The notes: generated from the letters alone by a model not told the origin. A DNA stretch of 64,000 bases from Micromonospora zingiberis (GCF_004331455.1 NZ_SJJR01000015.1:87114-151113); one strand, 5' to 3'; positions 15,393 to 24,368 are shown, counted from the first letter of the stretch. Made by a program: numbers and translations.

Positions 15393-16463
15393 ATGACCTA
15401 CCGCAACGATCCGTACGACCCGAAGCAGGTCGCCCTGCTCGACCCGGCCGCCCTGGCCGACGCCGTGACCGAGGCCGAGAAGGCGTTCGCCGCCGCCGGT
15501 GACCCCGACGCCCTGGCCGCGGTACGCCCGGCGCACCTCGGCGACCGCGCACCGGTCTCGCTGGCCCGCCGGGAGATCGGCGCGCTGCCGCCGGCCGCCA
15601 AGGCCGACGCCGGCAAACGGGTCAACGAGGCCCGCCGCAGCATCGAGCAGGCCCACGCCGCCCGGGCCGAGGTGCTCGACCGCGAACAGGCGCAGCGGGT
15701 CCTGGTCGCCGAACGCGTCGACGTGACGCTGCCCTACGACCGGCGCCCGCGTGGCTCCCGGCACCCCATCACGGTACTGATGGAGCAGATCAGCGACCTG
15801 TTCATCGGGATGGGCTACGAGGTGGCCGAGGGGCCCGAGGTCGAGCTGGAGTGGACGAACTTCGACGCGCTCAACATCCCCGCCGACCATCCGGCCCGTG
15901 GCCTGATGGACACCTTCCACATCGCACCCGCCGAGGAGTCGGGGTTGGTGCTGCGCACCCACACCTCGCCGGTGCAGGCGCGCACCATGCTGACCCGCAA
16001 GCCGCCGATCTACGTGGTCGTGCCCGGCCGGGTCTACCGCACCGACGAGTTGGACGCCACCCACTCCCCGGTCTTCTACCAGGTCGAGGGCCTGGTGGTG
16101 GACAAGGGCATCACCATGGCCCACCTGCGCGGCACGCTCGACCACTTCGCTCGGGCGATGTTCGGTGAGGGCGCGAAGACCCGGTTCCGGCCGCACTACT
16201 TCCCGTTCACCGAGCCGTCCGCGGAGTTCGACGTCTGGTTCCCAGAGCACCGCAAGGGTCCGCAGTGGGTCGAGTGGGGCGGCTGCGGCATGGTCAACCC
16301 CCGGGTGTTGCGGGCCTGCGGCATCGACCCGGAGGTCTACTCCGGATTCGCCTTCGGCATGGGCATCGACCGCACCGTGATGTTCCGGCACGGGGTGGGC
16401 GACATGCGGGACATGGTCGAGGGTGACGTCCGGTTCACCCGGGCGTTCGGCAACGGGGCTTAG
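15393..16463 (+). CDS. pheS: Phenylalanyl-tRNA synthetase alpha subunit
   Basis: Catalytic subunit of the alpha2beta2 PheRS. The 356-residue protein has the N-terminal coiled-coil tRNA-binding arm (about 1-100) and a class II catalytic core. Visible signatures are motif 1 (HPITVLMEQISDLFIGMGYE), motif 2 (FHIAPAEESGLVLRTHTSPVQ then PGRVYRTDELDATHSP) and motif 3 (YSGFAFGMGIDRTVMFRHG). Phe-pocket residues in FYQVEGLVVD and the FTEPSAEFDVWF strand are present. The start is ATG 15393 with GAGGAG at 15376-15381. It is followed 38 bp later by pheT. Confidence 0.97.
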   Translation: MTYRNDPYDPKQVALLDPAALADAVTEAEKAFAAAGDPDALAAVRPAHLGDRAPVSLARREIGALPPAAKADAGKRVNEARRSIEQAHAARAEVLDREQAQRVLVAERVDVTLPYDRRPRGSRHPITVLMEQISDLFIGMGYEVAEGPEVELEWTNFDALNIPADHPARGLMDTFHIAPAEESGLVLRTHTSPVQARTMLTRKPPIYVVVPGRVYRTDELDATHSPVFYQVEGLVVDKGITMAHLRGTLDHFARAMFGEGAKTRFRPHYFPFTEPSAEFDVWFPEHRKGPQWVEWGGCGMVNPRVLRACGIDPEVYSGFAFGMGIDRTVMFRHGVGDMRDMVEGDVRFTRAFGNGA

Positions 16464-16501
16464 TGCGGGCGCGCGAGTTACGGAGACGGTGGTAACGAGT
16501 C

Positions 16502-19078
16502 ATGCGAGTTTCTGTCAGTTGGTTGCGGGAGTACGTCGACCTCCCCGACCTGCCCGCCAGTGCGCTGGAGCGGTCCCTGGTCGACCTGGGCATCGAGGTC
16601 GAGTCCATCGTGGACCTGTCCGCCACGGTCACCGGCCAGTTGGTGGTCGGCGAGGTCCTCGAAATCGAGGAGTTGACCGGCTTCAAGAAGCCGATCCGGT
16701 TCTGCCGGGTGAACGTGGGCGCCGCCAACGGCACCGGCGAACCGCAGGAGATCGTCTGCGGGGCGCGCAACTTCGCCCCCGGCGACCGGGTCGTGGTGAT
16801 CCTGCCCGGTGGGGTGCTGCCCGGCGGCTTCGCGATCGGCGCCCGTAAGACGTACGGGCGTAACTCCCACGGCATGATCTGCTCCGCGAAGGAGTTGGGC
16901 CTGGGCGACGACCACTCCGGCATCCTGGTGCTGCCCGAGCACGTCGTCGCCAAGCCCGGCGACGACGCGCGGCCGGTGGTCGGCCTCGACGACGTCGTCG
17001 TCGAGGTGGAGGTCACCCCCGACCGGGGCTACCAGATGTCGCTGCGCGGACTCGCCCGGGAACTGGCACACGCCCTCGGAGTGGGCTTCCAGGATCCGGG
17101 CCGGGCCGCCACGGCACCCGGCACCGCCGCCCCGGCCTACCCGGTGGAGGTCCGCGACCCGGTCGGCTGCGACCGGTTCGCCGCCCGGATGGTGCGCGGC
17201 GTCGACCCGACGGCGCAGACGCCGGACTGGATGCAGCAGCGACTCACCATCGCCGGCATCCGCAGCATCTCGCTGCCCGTCGACATCACCAACTACGTGA
17301 TGCTCGAACTCGGCCAGCCGATGCACGCCTTCGACGCCGACCGCATCGCCGGCCCGCTGGTGGTCCGCCGGGCCGTGCCGGGGGAGAAACTCACCACGCT
17401 CGACGGGGTGACCCGTGCCCTCGCCCCCGAGGACATGGTCATCTGCGACGCCGGCCTGCCGAACCCGCTCGCCGGAGACGGCGACGGCACGCCGATCTCG
17501 CTCGCCGCCGTGATGGGTGGCGAAACCAGCGAGGTGCTGCCGAGCACCGTCAACGTCCTCTTCGAGGCCGCGCACTGGGACCCGGCGATGGTCGGGCGCA
17601 CCGCTCGCCGGCACAAGCTGTTCAGCGAGGCGGCGAAGCGGTGGGAGCGGGGTGTCGACCCGGCCCTGCCGCTGGTCGCCCTGGAGCGGGCGGTCGCGCT
17701 GCTCACCGCGTACGCGGGCGGCACCGTCGGCGACGAGGTGCTGGACATCGACCACGTCGCGCCGCGTACCCCGGTGCCGCTGCCGGTCGACCTGCCCAGC
17801 CAGCGGGTCGGCGTGGCGTATCCGCCGGCACGGGTGGTCGCCCTGCTGGAGCACATCGGCTGCACCGTCACCCGGGGCACCGACCGGCTGACCGAGGACC
17901 CGGGCGAGGTCGGTGTCGCCGCCGGTGACACCGAGACGCTGAGCGTCACCCCGCCGACCTGGCGGCCCGACCTGACCGACCCGGCCGACCTGGTCGAGGA
18001 GGTGGTCCGCCTCGACGGCTACGACAAGGTTCCGTCGCTGCTGCCGACCGCACCGCCCGGCCGGGGCCTGACCTCGCAGCAGCGGCGCAACCGGGCGGTG
18101 TCCCGAACGCTGGCCGAGCGCGGCTACGTCGAGGTGCTGGCACACCCGTTCGTCGCCACCGGACTCGCCGACCAACTCGGTCTGCCCGCCGACGACCCGC
18201 GCCGCCAGGCCGTACGGGTGGCCAACCCGCTGTCCGACGAGGAGCCGTTGCTGCGCACCACCCTGCTCGGCCCGCTGCTCGGCATCGTGAAGCGCAACCT
18301 CGGTCGTGGCCTACGCGACCTGGCGCTCTACGAGATCGGTGTGGTCTTCCACCCGCGTCCGGGTGCCGGCAGCCCGCCGGCCATGGGGGTCGACCGGCGA
18401 CCCACCGACGCCGAGTTCGCCGCCGCCGACGCGGTGGTCCCGCACCAGCCCCGGCACGTCGCCGTGGTGCTGACCGGCGACATCGAGCCGGCCGGCTGGT
18501 GGGGTGCCGGACGCCTGGCCGGCTGGGCGGACGCCGTCCAGGCGGGCCGTGAGGTGCTGGCCGCCGCCGGCATCCCCGCTGAGCGCATCGAGGCGCGGGC
18601 CGCCGAGTACGCTCCCTGGCACCCCGGCCGCTGCGCCCAGCTACTGGTCGACGGGGCGGTGGTCGGCCACGCCGGCGAGCTGCACCCGGCGGTGTTGGCG
18701 GCGCTGGAACTGCCCCGGCGTACCAGCGCCATGGAGTTGGACCTGGACGCGTTGCCGGCGGCGCCGGTGTTGCCCGCGCCCGCGGTTTCCGGTTTCCCGC
18801 CGGCCCTGATCGACGTGGCGCTGGTGGTCGACGACACGGTCCCCGCCCAGGCCGTCCAGCAGGCCCTCACCGAGGGCGCCGGTGAGCTGCTGGAATCGGT
18901 GCGCCTGTTCGACGTGTACGCCTCGGAGCAGTTGGGGACCGGCCGCAAGTCGCTGGCCTACAAGCTCACCTTCCGGGCTCCGGACCGCACCCTCACCGTC
19001 GAGGAGGCTGTCGCCGCCCGCGACGCCGCGGTGGCCCGCGCCACCGAACGCGTCGGCGCCACCCTCCGCGGCGCCTGA
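16502..19078 (+). CDS. pheT: Phenylalanyl-tRNA synthetase beta subunit
   Basis: Partner of PheS; binds tRNA and edits Tyr-tRNA(Phe). The 858-residue protein shows the expected domain order. MRVSVSWLREYVDLP is at the N-terminus, and an EMAP-like tRNA-binding domain follows at about 40-160 (NVGAANGTGEPQEIVCGARNF). The B3/B4 editing domain is at about 210-400, the B5 domain near 410-490, a catalytic-like core spans 510-740, and the ferredoxin-fold anticodon-binding domain is at the C-terminus (about 765-858). No truncation. The stop is followed within 3 bp by a dispersed palindromic repeat. Confidence 0.97.
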   Translation: MRVSVSWLREYVDLPDLPASALERSLVDLGIEVESIVDLSATVTGQLVVGEVLEIEELTGFKKPIRFCRVNVGAANGTGEPQEIVCGARNFAPGDRVVVILPGGVLPGGFAIGARKTYGRNSHGMICSAKELGLGDDHSGILVLPEHVVAKPGDDARPVVGLDDVVVEVEVTPDRGYQMSLRGLARELAHALGVGFQDPGRAATAPGTAAPAYPVEVRDPVGCDRFAARMVRGVDPTAQTPDWMQQRLTIAGIRSISLPVDITNYVMLELGQPMHAFDADRIAGPLVVRRAVPGEKLTTLDGVTRALAPEDMVICDAGLPNPLAGDGDGTPISLAAVMGGETSEVLPSTVNVLFEAAHWDPAMVGRTARRHKLFSEAAKRWERGVDPALPLVALERAVALLTAYAGGTVGDEVLDIDHVAPRTPVPLPVDLPSQRVGVAYPPARVVALLEHIGCTVTRGTDRLTEDPGEVGVAAGDTETLSVTPPTWRPDLTDPADLVEEVVRLDGYDKVPSLLPTAPPGRGLTSQQRRNRAVSRTLAERGYVEVLAHPFVATGLADQLGLPADDPRRQAVRVANPLSDEEPLLRTTLLGPLLGIVKRNLGRGLRDLALYEIGVVFHPRPGAGSPPAMGVDRRPTDAEFAAADAVVPHQPRHVAVVLTGDIEPAGWWGAGRLAGWADAVQAGREVLAAAGIPAERIEARAAEYAPWHPGRCAQLLVDGAVVGHAGELHPAVLAALELPRRTSAMELDLDALPAAPVLPAPAVSGFPPALIDVALVVDDTVPAQAVQQALTEGAGELLESVRLFDVYASEQLGTGRKSLAYKLTFRAPDRTLTVEEAVAARDAAVARATERVGATLRGA

Positions 19079-19080
19079 GG

Positions 19081-19135
19081 TGTAAGGAAGGGCTCCTTCT
19101 TAACGCCTCGTGCATAGGAAGGGGCCCTTCTTAAC
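19081..19135. repeat. Dispersed 55-bp palindromic repeat, copy 1
   Basis: Two head-to-tail GGAAGGGSYCCTTCTTAAC-like palindromes are separated by GCCT...; each half can fold as a hairpin. The same 55-bp architecture recurs at 27383-27437. This copy begins 2 bp after the pheT stop, and its last bases supply the stop codon (TAA at 19133-19131) of the convergent Crp-like gene. It may serve as a bidirectional terminator. I recall such GGGGCCCC repeats from Micromonospora genomes, but this was not checked. Confidence 0.85.
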
Positions 19136-20045
19136 ACTCGTCGGCGTCGAGCTGCCCGATCTCCTGGAGACGGGGCAGGTCTCGCACGGTCATCCGGCGG
19201 TAGTCGGTGTCGACCAGCCCGTCGGTTCGTAGCTCTCGGAGAATTTTCTGGACCGACGTCTCGGAGGCACCACAGATGGAGGCCAGTTCCGGCTGGGTGA
19301 GTCGTACGTCGATGACGACCCCGTCGGGTGCCTGGCGGCCGTGCGTACGGGACAACTCAGCGATCACCCGGGCAACCCGGATCCGCACCGGGTACGAGGA
19401 GAAGTCGATCCGCCTCCGATTCGACCAGCGCAACCGGTCGGAAACCATCGCGGCCAGTTCGAGCGCGGCGTCGGGGTTGGCCCTGAGAAACTCGCGGAAC
19501 CGCGCCAAGCTGATCACGCTGTAGCGGGCAGCGCCGCAGGCGGTGACGGTCGCCGAGCGTGGCCGGTCGTTGAGCGCCGACATCTCGCCCACCAAGTCAC
19601 CGCCGACCCGCAGCGACAGCAGTGCGGTGCGGCCGTCCGGCAGGGCTGCGGTGACCTTTGTCAGGCCCTCCTCGATCAGCACCAGGTGTGTCTGCCGTTG
19701 TCCCTCGTGGATCAGGATCTGACCGGCTGGCACCTGGCGACGGACGCCGAGTCCCAGCAGGGCGGCCCGGACGGGCGGACCAAGCCGTTGCAGGAACGTG
19801 CCATAGGGCCACTCCGGGCTCTGAGGTGGTTCGCGCCGCATCCAGGCCCCCACTCTGCTCAAGCGACGACAGTGCCCGCAGCGTAGCCAACCGACTGCGG
19901 TACGCCATGCTCGGCGTAGCCGCGCAACCGGCGCTCCCTGCCGGCGTAACAGTGCCGCCGCGATCAGGTAGGCAAGCAGCAGGCCGAGCGTCAGGTACGG
20001 GTCCAGGCCCAAGGCCAGCAGCACGTCGATCGGCACATTCCACAT
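19131..20045 (-). CDS. Crp/Fnr-family regulator with N-terminal membrane helix
   Basis: Product of 304 residues. Residues 18-33 (LTLGLLLAYLIAAALL) form a hydrophobic helix, and CGHC follows at 56-59. The cyclic-nucleotide-binding domain comes next, with phosphate cassette GEMSALNDRPRSATV keeping the Arg and Ser/Ala-Thr expected for cNMP binding. A C-terminal winged HTH (LTQPELASICGASETSVQKIL) ends the protein. ATG at 20045 is chosen to include the helix; a soluble version could start at the Met near residue 72. It is divergent from the cyclase-like operon (start 20212), which suggests linked function. The stop codon lies inside the 55-bp repeat. Confidence 0.8.
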   Translation of the reverse strand: MWNVPIDVLLALGLDPYLTLGLLLAYLIAAALLRRQGAPVARLRRAWRTAVGWLRCGHCRRLSRVGAWMRREPPQSPEWPYGTFLQRLGPPVRAALLGLGVRRQVPAGQILIHEGQRQTHLVLIEEGLTKVTAALPDGRTALLSLRVGGDLVGEMSALNDRPRSATVTACGAARYSVISLARFREFLRANPDAALELAAMVSDRLRWSNRRRIDFSSYPVRIRVARVIAELSRTHGRQAPDGVVIDVRLTQPELASICGASETSVQKILRELRTDGLVDTDYRRMTVRDLPRLQEIGQLDADEC

Positions 20046-20211
20046 ACGACAAGTGCATCGTGGACGCCCATGGGGGATGCCCGCACGGTACGGGAAGACC
20101 GCTACCGGACAATCCCGTCGATGCCGTACTTCTACGGGGTCTCGGCGGGCCCACGGACGTTGGATGTCGCTCGTGCCCGGCCTTGGTGGCCGGGGTGAGG
20201 AGGGCGACGAC

Positions 20212-21024
20212 ATGCAACATCCGGAGCGGCGGCTGTTGGTCTGCGTGGACATGGAACGCTACAGCCGGCGGGGCAACATCCAGCAGTACGAAGCACAGCA
20301 GGACTTCCACCGACTGCTGCGCGAAGCGGCCGACGAGGTGGGCATGGACCGCGTCGGCTGGACGACGCAGCAGGCGGGGGACGGAGAGTTGGCCGTCCTG
20401 CCGCGGGAGCTTCCCGAGGCGAGGGTGATCGGCCGCTTTCTGCCGGAGCTGAACCGGCGGCTGCGGCAGTACAACGCCAGCCGCCTTTCGGTGGCCCGCA
20501 TCCGGCTCCGGGTGGCGGTGCACCAGGGCATGGTGCACCTTGACGGGGCCAACGGTTTTCCCGGTCAGGCGGTCGTCCTGGTCAGCCGGCTCTGCGACGC
20601 GGCCCCCGTACGCCGAGCCTTGGCGGCCTTTCCCGACGCGGGGGTCGCACTGGTGGTCTCCGCCGACATCTACCGCGACGTGGTGACCGAATACCCGGAG
20701 GAGATCCGGCCGGAGCGGTTCCGGCGGATCGAGGTGGTTCACGCGGACAAGGGGTTCCGGGAACCGGCGTGGCTCTGCGTCCTGGACGAGGACGTCACCT
20801 TGTGGCGGGACGAGTCGTCGCCCGGCGCGGAGGCGACGCCGCCCGACGCGCCGCCGGAGCCACTCGCACCCGGCGGCACGAGGCGTGCGACTGAGCCGCC
20901 AGCCGGCGGCGGCATTCGTACCGGAGACATCCGGGTCGACGGCCAGAACGCCGTGGGACCCGGCGCGATAGCGATCGGTTCCATCGGTCGCGACGCGATT
21001 CTGCGCCCGGGCGTGGATCGATGA
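20212..21024 (+). CDS. Class III nucleotide-cyclase-like protein with C-terminal Gly/Ala motif
   Basis: Product of 270 residues. Residues 7-190 resemble a class III cyclase fold: LLVCVDMERYS with D13, then QQAGDGELAV with D57, the two metal-binding positions. In the helix where active enzymes show Asn and Arg (VNxAARL) this protein has VVLVSRL: the Arg (R126) is kept and the Asn is replaced. Activity is therefore uncertain. A Pro/Ala linker leads to a C-terminal motif at 238-259 (GDIRVDGQNAVGPGAIAIG) that recurs in the next protein. ATG 20212 has GAGGAGG at 20197-20203. The next gene overlaps by 4 bp (ATGA). Confidence 0.75.
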   Translation: MQHPERRLLVCVDMERYSRRGNIQQYEAQQDFHRLLREAADEVGMDRVGWTTQQAGDGELAVLPRELPEARVIGRFLPELNRRLRQYNASRLSVARIRLRVAVHQGMVHLDGANGFPGQAVVLVSRLCDAAPVRRALAAFPDAGVALVVSADIYRDVVTEYPEEIRPERFRRIEVVHADKGFREPAWLCVLDEDVTLWRDESSPGAEATPPDAPPEPLAPGGTRRATEPPAGGGIRTGDIRVDGQNAVGPGAIAIGSIGRDAILRPGVDR

Positions 21025-23378
21025 TCAACATCGAGCGGGCGTCGGTCCCCGGATCCACGGCAGAGGGCGTCGACCCGGCCGCAGCCCGGGTACCAGGCGG
21101 ATCCCGGCCGAGCCAGCCGGTGATCGGTGAACGTCCCGGCGCTGCCGCAGCCGTCGCCGAGCCCGGCGGCGATCCGACTCAGGAGCGTCCCGGTGATTCG
21201 CCGATCGACTCCGCTCAGGAGGGGACACCAGACGGCGAGGCGGACCCGGCCCCGCCCACGACGGACCGGGCGGATGAGGCCGACGAGGCGGACGAGGTGG
21301 ACGACCGCGAGGACTCGCTGGACTCCGGCGATGTGCTGCGCCGGCTCGGTGGCCTGTTCGGCGGCGCCCGGATCGATGCTGGCGACATGTTCGTCCGGGG
21401 GCAGAACGCCACCGGGCACGGCGCCGTGGCGATCGGCACGGTCAATGTCAGTGCGGCGACGGAGTCGGTGGACGGGCGCCGGGTCTGGTCGGAGACGCTC
21501 AGCGAGGCCACCGTGCTGGACTGGCGGTGGGGCTATGCGCCCGCCGGCAGCGACCAGCAACTCGATCACCACCTGAGGCAGCGTCACCTGGCGTGCCTGT
21601 CCGGCCCGGCGGGAAGTGGGCGCTTCACCTCGGCAGTGATCGCCTTGGCTCGCCTGCACGGCGCGAGCGGGGTGAACGTCATCGGTGTCGAGCAGCTCAC
21701 CGACCTGTTCCAGACGAAACTGGGTCAACGGGGCGGATGCGGCTACGTGCTGCGGCTCACCGACGAGGACGTCCGTGCGCTGGACGGCTACACCCTGATG
21801 GGGCTGGCCGCCCGGGCCGTGACGAACGGGACGTCGCTGCTGCTGGTTGGCGATTTCTCCCGGCGCGTCCAGGACTTCGCCGGGCACGTCGTCGAGCATC
21901 GACCGGCTCCTGCGGCAGAGGTGTTCCGGACCCGGCTACGACGCGAGTTGACCGGACGGTGCGTGGGTTTCTGCGCTGATCGCTGTGCTGGCGAGTGCGT
22001 GGAACAGTACGTCGACGAGGAGTGCGTCCGCCATCCGCTGCTGTCGGCGTACCTGGCTGGGGCACCCCAGCCCCGCGAGGTGGTTCCCGTGGTGGAGGCC
22101 ATCGCGCAGACGGCGCCCCGAGCCAGGTCACTGACCGACCGGCTGGCGCAACTGTTGCCCCGGCAGCTTCGGGAGCGTGCCGCGCAGATCCTCGACCCGC
22201 AGGCCGACGCCGGTCTCGCGGTGGGCTGGTCAGCAGAGCAGGTGCGGGCGTTCCGGCTGTCCTGTGCGGTTCTCTCCGGATTGCCGGCGACCGAGATACG
22301 CACGGCGGCCGATCGGCTGGTACCAGCTGAGGGGAGGGCGCAGCCGGCCGCCGTACGACTCCGTGGCACCACCCTCGACGACCTGCTCGGGCCGACGCTA
22401 CGCGCCGCAGTGGTGGTGCCCGACGAGGAGTGGAGCACCGGTGGTAGCCGGGTGCAGTTCGCACCCGGTACCGAGCAACTCCGCTCCGCTGTTCTCGACG
22501 CGGCGTGGACCGACTGGTGGCCGCCCCGGGTGCTGCTCGGCTGGCTCGCGGAGATGGTGCGCGCGGACCAGCCGGACGTACGACAGGCGGCGGCCGCCGC
22601 CATCGGGTGGTCGGCCGGCCGGGACGTGCAGACGGCCCTGAACATTGTGCGCGACCTGGCCCGGGAGCGGCGAGCGAGCGTACGGCAGGCAGCCGCGATC
22701 GTCCTCGTCGCGATTGCGATGCAGCCCCGACTACGGCAGCGGGTCAGCATCGAGTTGGACAGTTGGGCCGACGGTCAGGCGGCACACCTGCGCGACACCG
22801 TCGCCCGCGCCCACGAACTCGGGCTGGCCCGGCTGTGGCCGAACGCGGCCCTGGTGCAGCTTCGGCTGGTCGCGTCCGGGCGGATGCAACGCTGGCACAA
22901 CTCGGTGGTTCGCGGCTTGGTCGAGGTTTACCAGGGCGGACACGGGGCCGCTCTGGTGCAATCCCTCACGCAGTGGACGGAATCGACTGACCGGGAGGTG
23001 CGGCTGCACGCCGCGCGGGCCTTGCGGATCCTGGCCGAACGCTGGGCCCGACCACCCCGGGAGCACTGGCCGGAACTGCTGGAATTGACCCGTAGCGACA
23101 TCATCTCGGCCAATGACCTGGCGATTCTCTGGGCGACAGCGCTGAGCATGCCCGAGACGGCGTACCGCTCCTGGCGGACGCTCGGCTTCTGGCTCGGCCG
23201 CGCGGACGGCCAGCCCGAGGTGGCCGCGCACGTCCTGGCGCTGCTGCGGCTCGTGCTGGCCGGGCGCCCCCCGTTGCGTCGCCGGCTCGATCACCAACTG
23301 CGGCACGTCTGGCGCCCGGTCATGCCCGGGTGCGCTCTGCTCAACGACGTCGAAGCACTGAATTTCGAGGATGCCTGA
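21021..23378 (+). CDS. P-loop / helical-repeat protein of a putative signalling or conflict operon
   Basis: Product of 785 residues. An acidic disordered N-terminus (about 1-100) carries, at 121-142, the motif GDMFVRGQNATGHGAVAIG, shared with the preceding protein. A nucleotide-binding-like region follows: GPAGSGRFT at 195-203, a Walker A with Arg where Lys is usual, and TSLLLVGDFS as a possible Walker B. The middle has a Cys-rich stretch (CVGFCADRCAGECVEQY). Residues from about 480 to the end are helical, with HEAT-like repeats (VRQAAAAAIGWSAG, VRQAAAIVLVAIA, VRLHAARALRILA). It overlaps both neighbours (ATGA and TGATG), implying coupled synthesis. I recognise no named family. Confidence 0.7.
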   Translation: MINIERASVPGSTAEGVDPAAARVPGGSRPSQPVIGERPGAAAAVAEPGGDPTQERPGDSPIDSAQEGTPDGEADPAPPTTDRADEADEADEVDDREDSLDSGDVLRRLGGLFGGARIDAGDMFVRGQNATGHGAVAIGTVNVSAATESVDGRRVWSETLSEATVLDWRWGYAPAGSDQQLDHHLRQRHLACLSGPAGSGRFTSAVIALARLHGASGVNVIGVEQLTDLFQTKLGQRGGCGYVLRLTDEDVRALDGYTLMGLAARAVTNGTSLLLVGDFSRRVQDFAGHVVEHRPAPAAEVFRTRLRRELTGRCVGFCADRCAGECVEQYVDEECVRHPLLSAYLAGAPQPREVVPVVEAIAQTAPRARSLTDRLAQLLPRQLRERAAQILDPQADAGLAVGWSAEQVRAFRLSCAVLSGLPATEIRTAADRLVPAEGRAQPAAVRLRGTTLDDLLGPTLRAAVVVPDEEWSTGGSRVQFAPGTEQLRSAVLDAAWTDWWPPRVLLGWLAEMVRADQPDVRQAAAAAIGWSAGRDVQTALNIVRDLARERRASVRQAAAIVLVAIAMQPRLRQRVSIELDSWADGQAAHLRDTVARAHELGLARLWPNAALVQLRLVASGRMQRWHNSVVRGLVEVYQGGHGAALVQSLTQWTESTDREVRLHAARALRILAERWARPPREHWPELLELTRSDIISANDLAILWATALSMPETAYRSWRTLGFWLGRADGQPEVAAHVLALLRLVLAGRPPLRRRLDHQLRHVWRPVMPGCALLNDVEALNFEDA

Positions 23379-24193
23379 TGACCACTCGACCCTCTGGAAC
23401 CCCCCATGTGCGCCCCGGCGTGCCGCCGCAGACGCGCCGTTGGTGGCACACCATCTTTCCGCCCGCTCCCGGCCTCGCGCCGCCGGCTCCCGTAGCGCCT
23501 GCTCGGGTCACCTTCCGGCAGGATGTGCCGCAACCTCTCCTGGTGCCGGCGAAGGGCGACGCATTCGACTTCAACCTGCACGCCGTCTACCTCTGGACCG
23601 CGACCAACATGACCTTCGACGAACTGCGACTGCGGGCCGAGGCGCTGCTGCCCTGGGCGGCAGGCATCGTCCGTGAGCGTGCCGTCGATCTGGCCCGCGA
23701 GCATGAGCCGCACCGCGCCCACGACCTCGAACAGGCGCTGAACAACCTGTTGATGCACCAGCGTTGGCCACAGGAAGCACACCTACCGCAGTTCACGGTG
23801 CGGTTACGGGTCAGCCTGGACGAGCGGGTGCGGGAACGGCTGCGCCCGTACTGGGAACAGCGGATCAAGCTTGAGTGCGACCACGAACTTGAGAAGATCC
23901 GCACCCGGCAGGCCGACGATCTGACCCGTCGGTGGGCTGCTGTCCTGCAGAACCTCCAGGACGAGCCGGTCACCGCACATGCCGCACGACTGACCGGTGA
24001 ACAGTTCGCTGAGGTATTCCACCACTATGTCGCTGAACGCCGTGCCATCGTCCCGGGGCTGGTGGAGTTGCTGCGGGAAGCGGTCAAGGGGCACAACGAC
24101 CTCGGTCTCGGCCCCTCGGAGTACACCCAGGCATGGGATGCCGCGCTGCGGGCGTACGAGCGGCAGCAGGGACTCGCTCGACAAACGAGGTGA
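23378..24193 (+). CDS. Uncharacterised third protein of the cyclase-like operon
   Basis: Product of 271 residues. The N-terminus is proline-rich with PPQTRRWWHTIFPP. A beta-rich segment (VPAKGDAFDFNLHAVYLW) and long charged helices follow (REHEPHRAHDLEQALNNLL, VSLDERVRERLRPYWEQRIKLECDHELEKIRTRQADDLTRRW split over about 110-200). The strand-then-coiled-coil layout recalls SPFH/band-7-like proteins, but this is only a resemblance. There is no membrane helix and no catalytic motif. The start ATG shares its A with the upstream stop (TGATG). It is the last gene of the operon; a strong hairpin follows at 24198-24242. Confidence 0.7.
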   Translation: MTTRPSGTPHVRPGVPPQTRRWWHTIFPPAPGLAPPAPVAPARVTFRQDVPQPLLVPAKGDAFDFNLHAVYLWTATNMTFDELRLRAEALLPWAAGIVRERAVDLAREHEPHRAHDLEQALNNLLMHQRWPQEAHLPQFTVRLRVSLDERVRERLRPYWEQRIKLECDHELEKIRTRQADDLTRRWAAVLQNLQDEPVTAHAARLTGEQFAEVFHHYVAERRAIVPGLVELLREAVKGHNDLGLGPSEYTQAWDAALRAYERQQGLARQTR

Positions 24194-24197
24194 CCTT

Positions 24198-24242
24198 CCG
24201 CCGTCGGCTCCCCCTGCGGCGAGCGGGAAGAGCCGGCGGCGG
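24198..24242 (+). terminator. Terminator hairpin after the cyclase-like operon
   Basis: CCGCCGTCGGCTC (24198-24210) pairs with GAGCCGGCGGCGG (24230-24242), 13 bp with one G-U pair. The remaining 126 bp to the next gene hold a second small hairpin, GATCCC...GGGATC at 24321-24341, and presumably the promoter of the sugar operon; I see no clear -35/-10 pair. Confidence 0.6.
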
Positions 24243-24368
24243 GCCAGCATCGACCGAAAGGTCAACACCGATGGATCGTTTGGTTACCCATGAGTCACGT
24301 CTGAGGGGTTAGCCTGCTCTGATCCCGGTGACCCTGGGATCACCCGCCACCCCCACGGGAGTCCCCTC

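Noticed and set aside
24194..24368. Small coding gene between the cyclase-like operon and the sugar operon
   Set aside because: No frame with a ribosome site; the space is filled by two hairpins and presumably a promoter.
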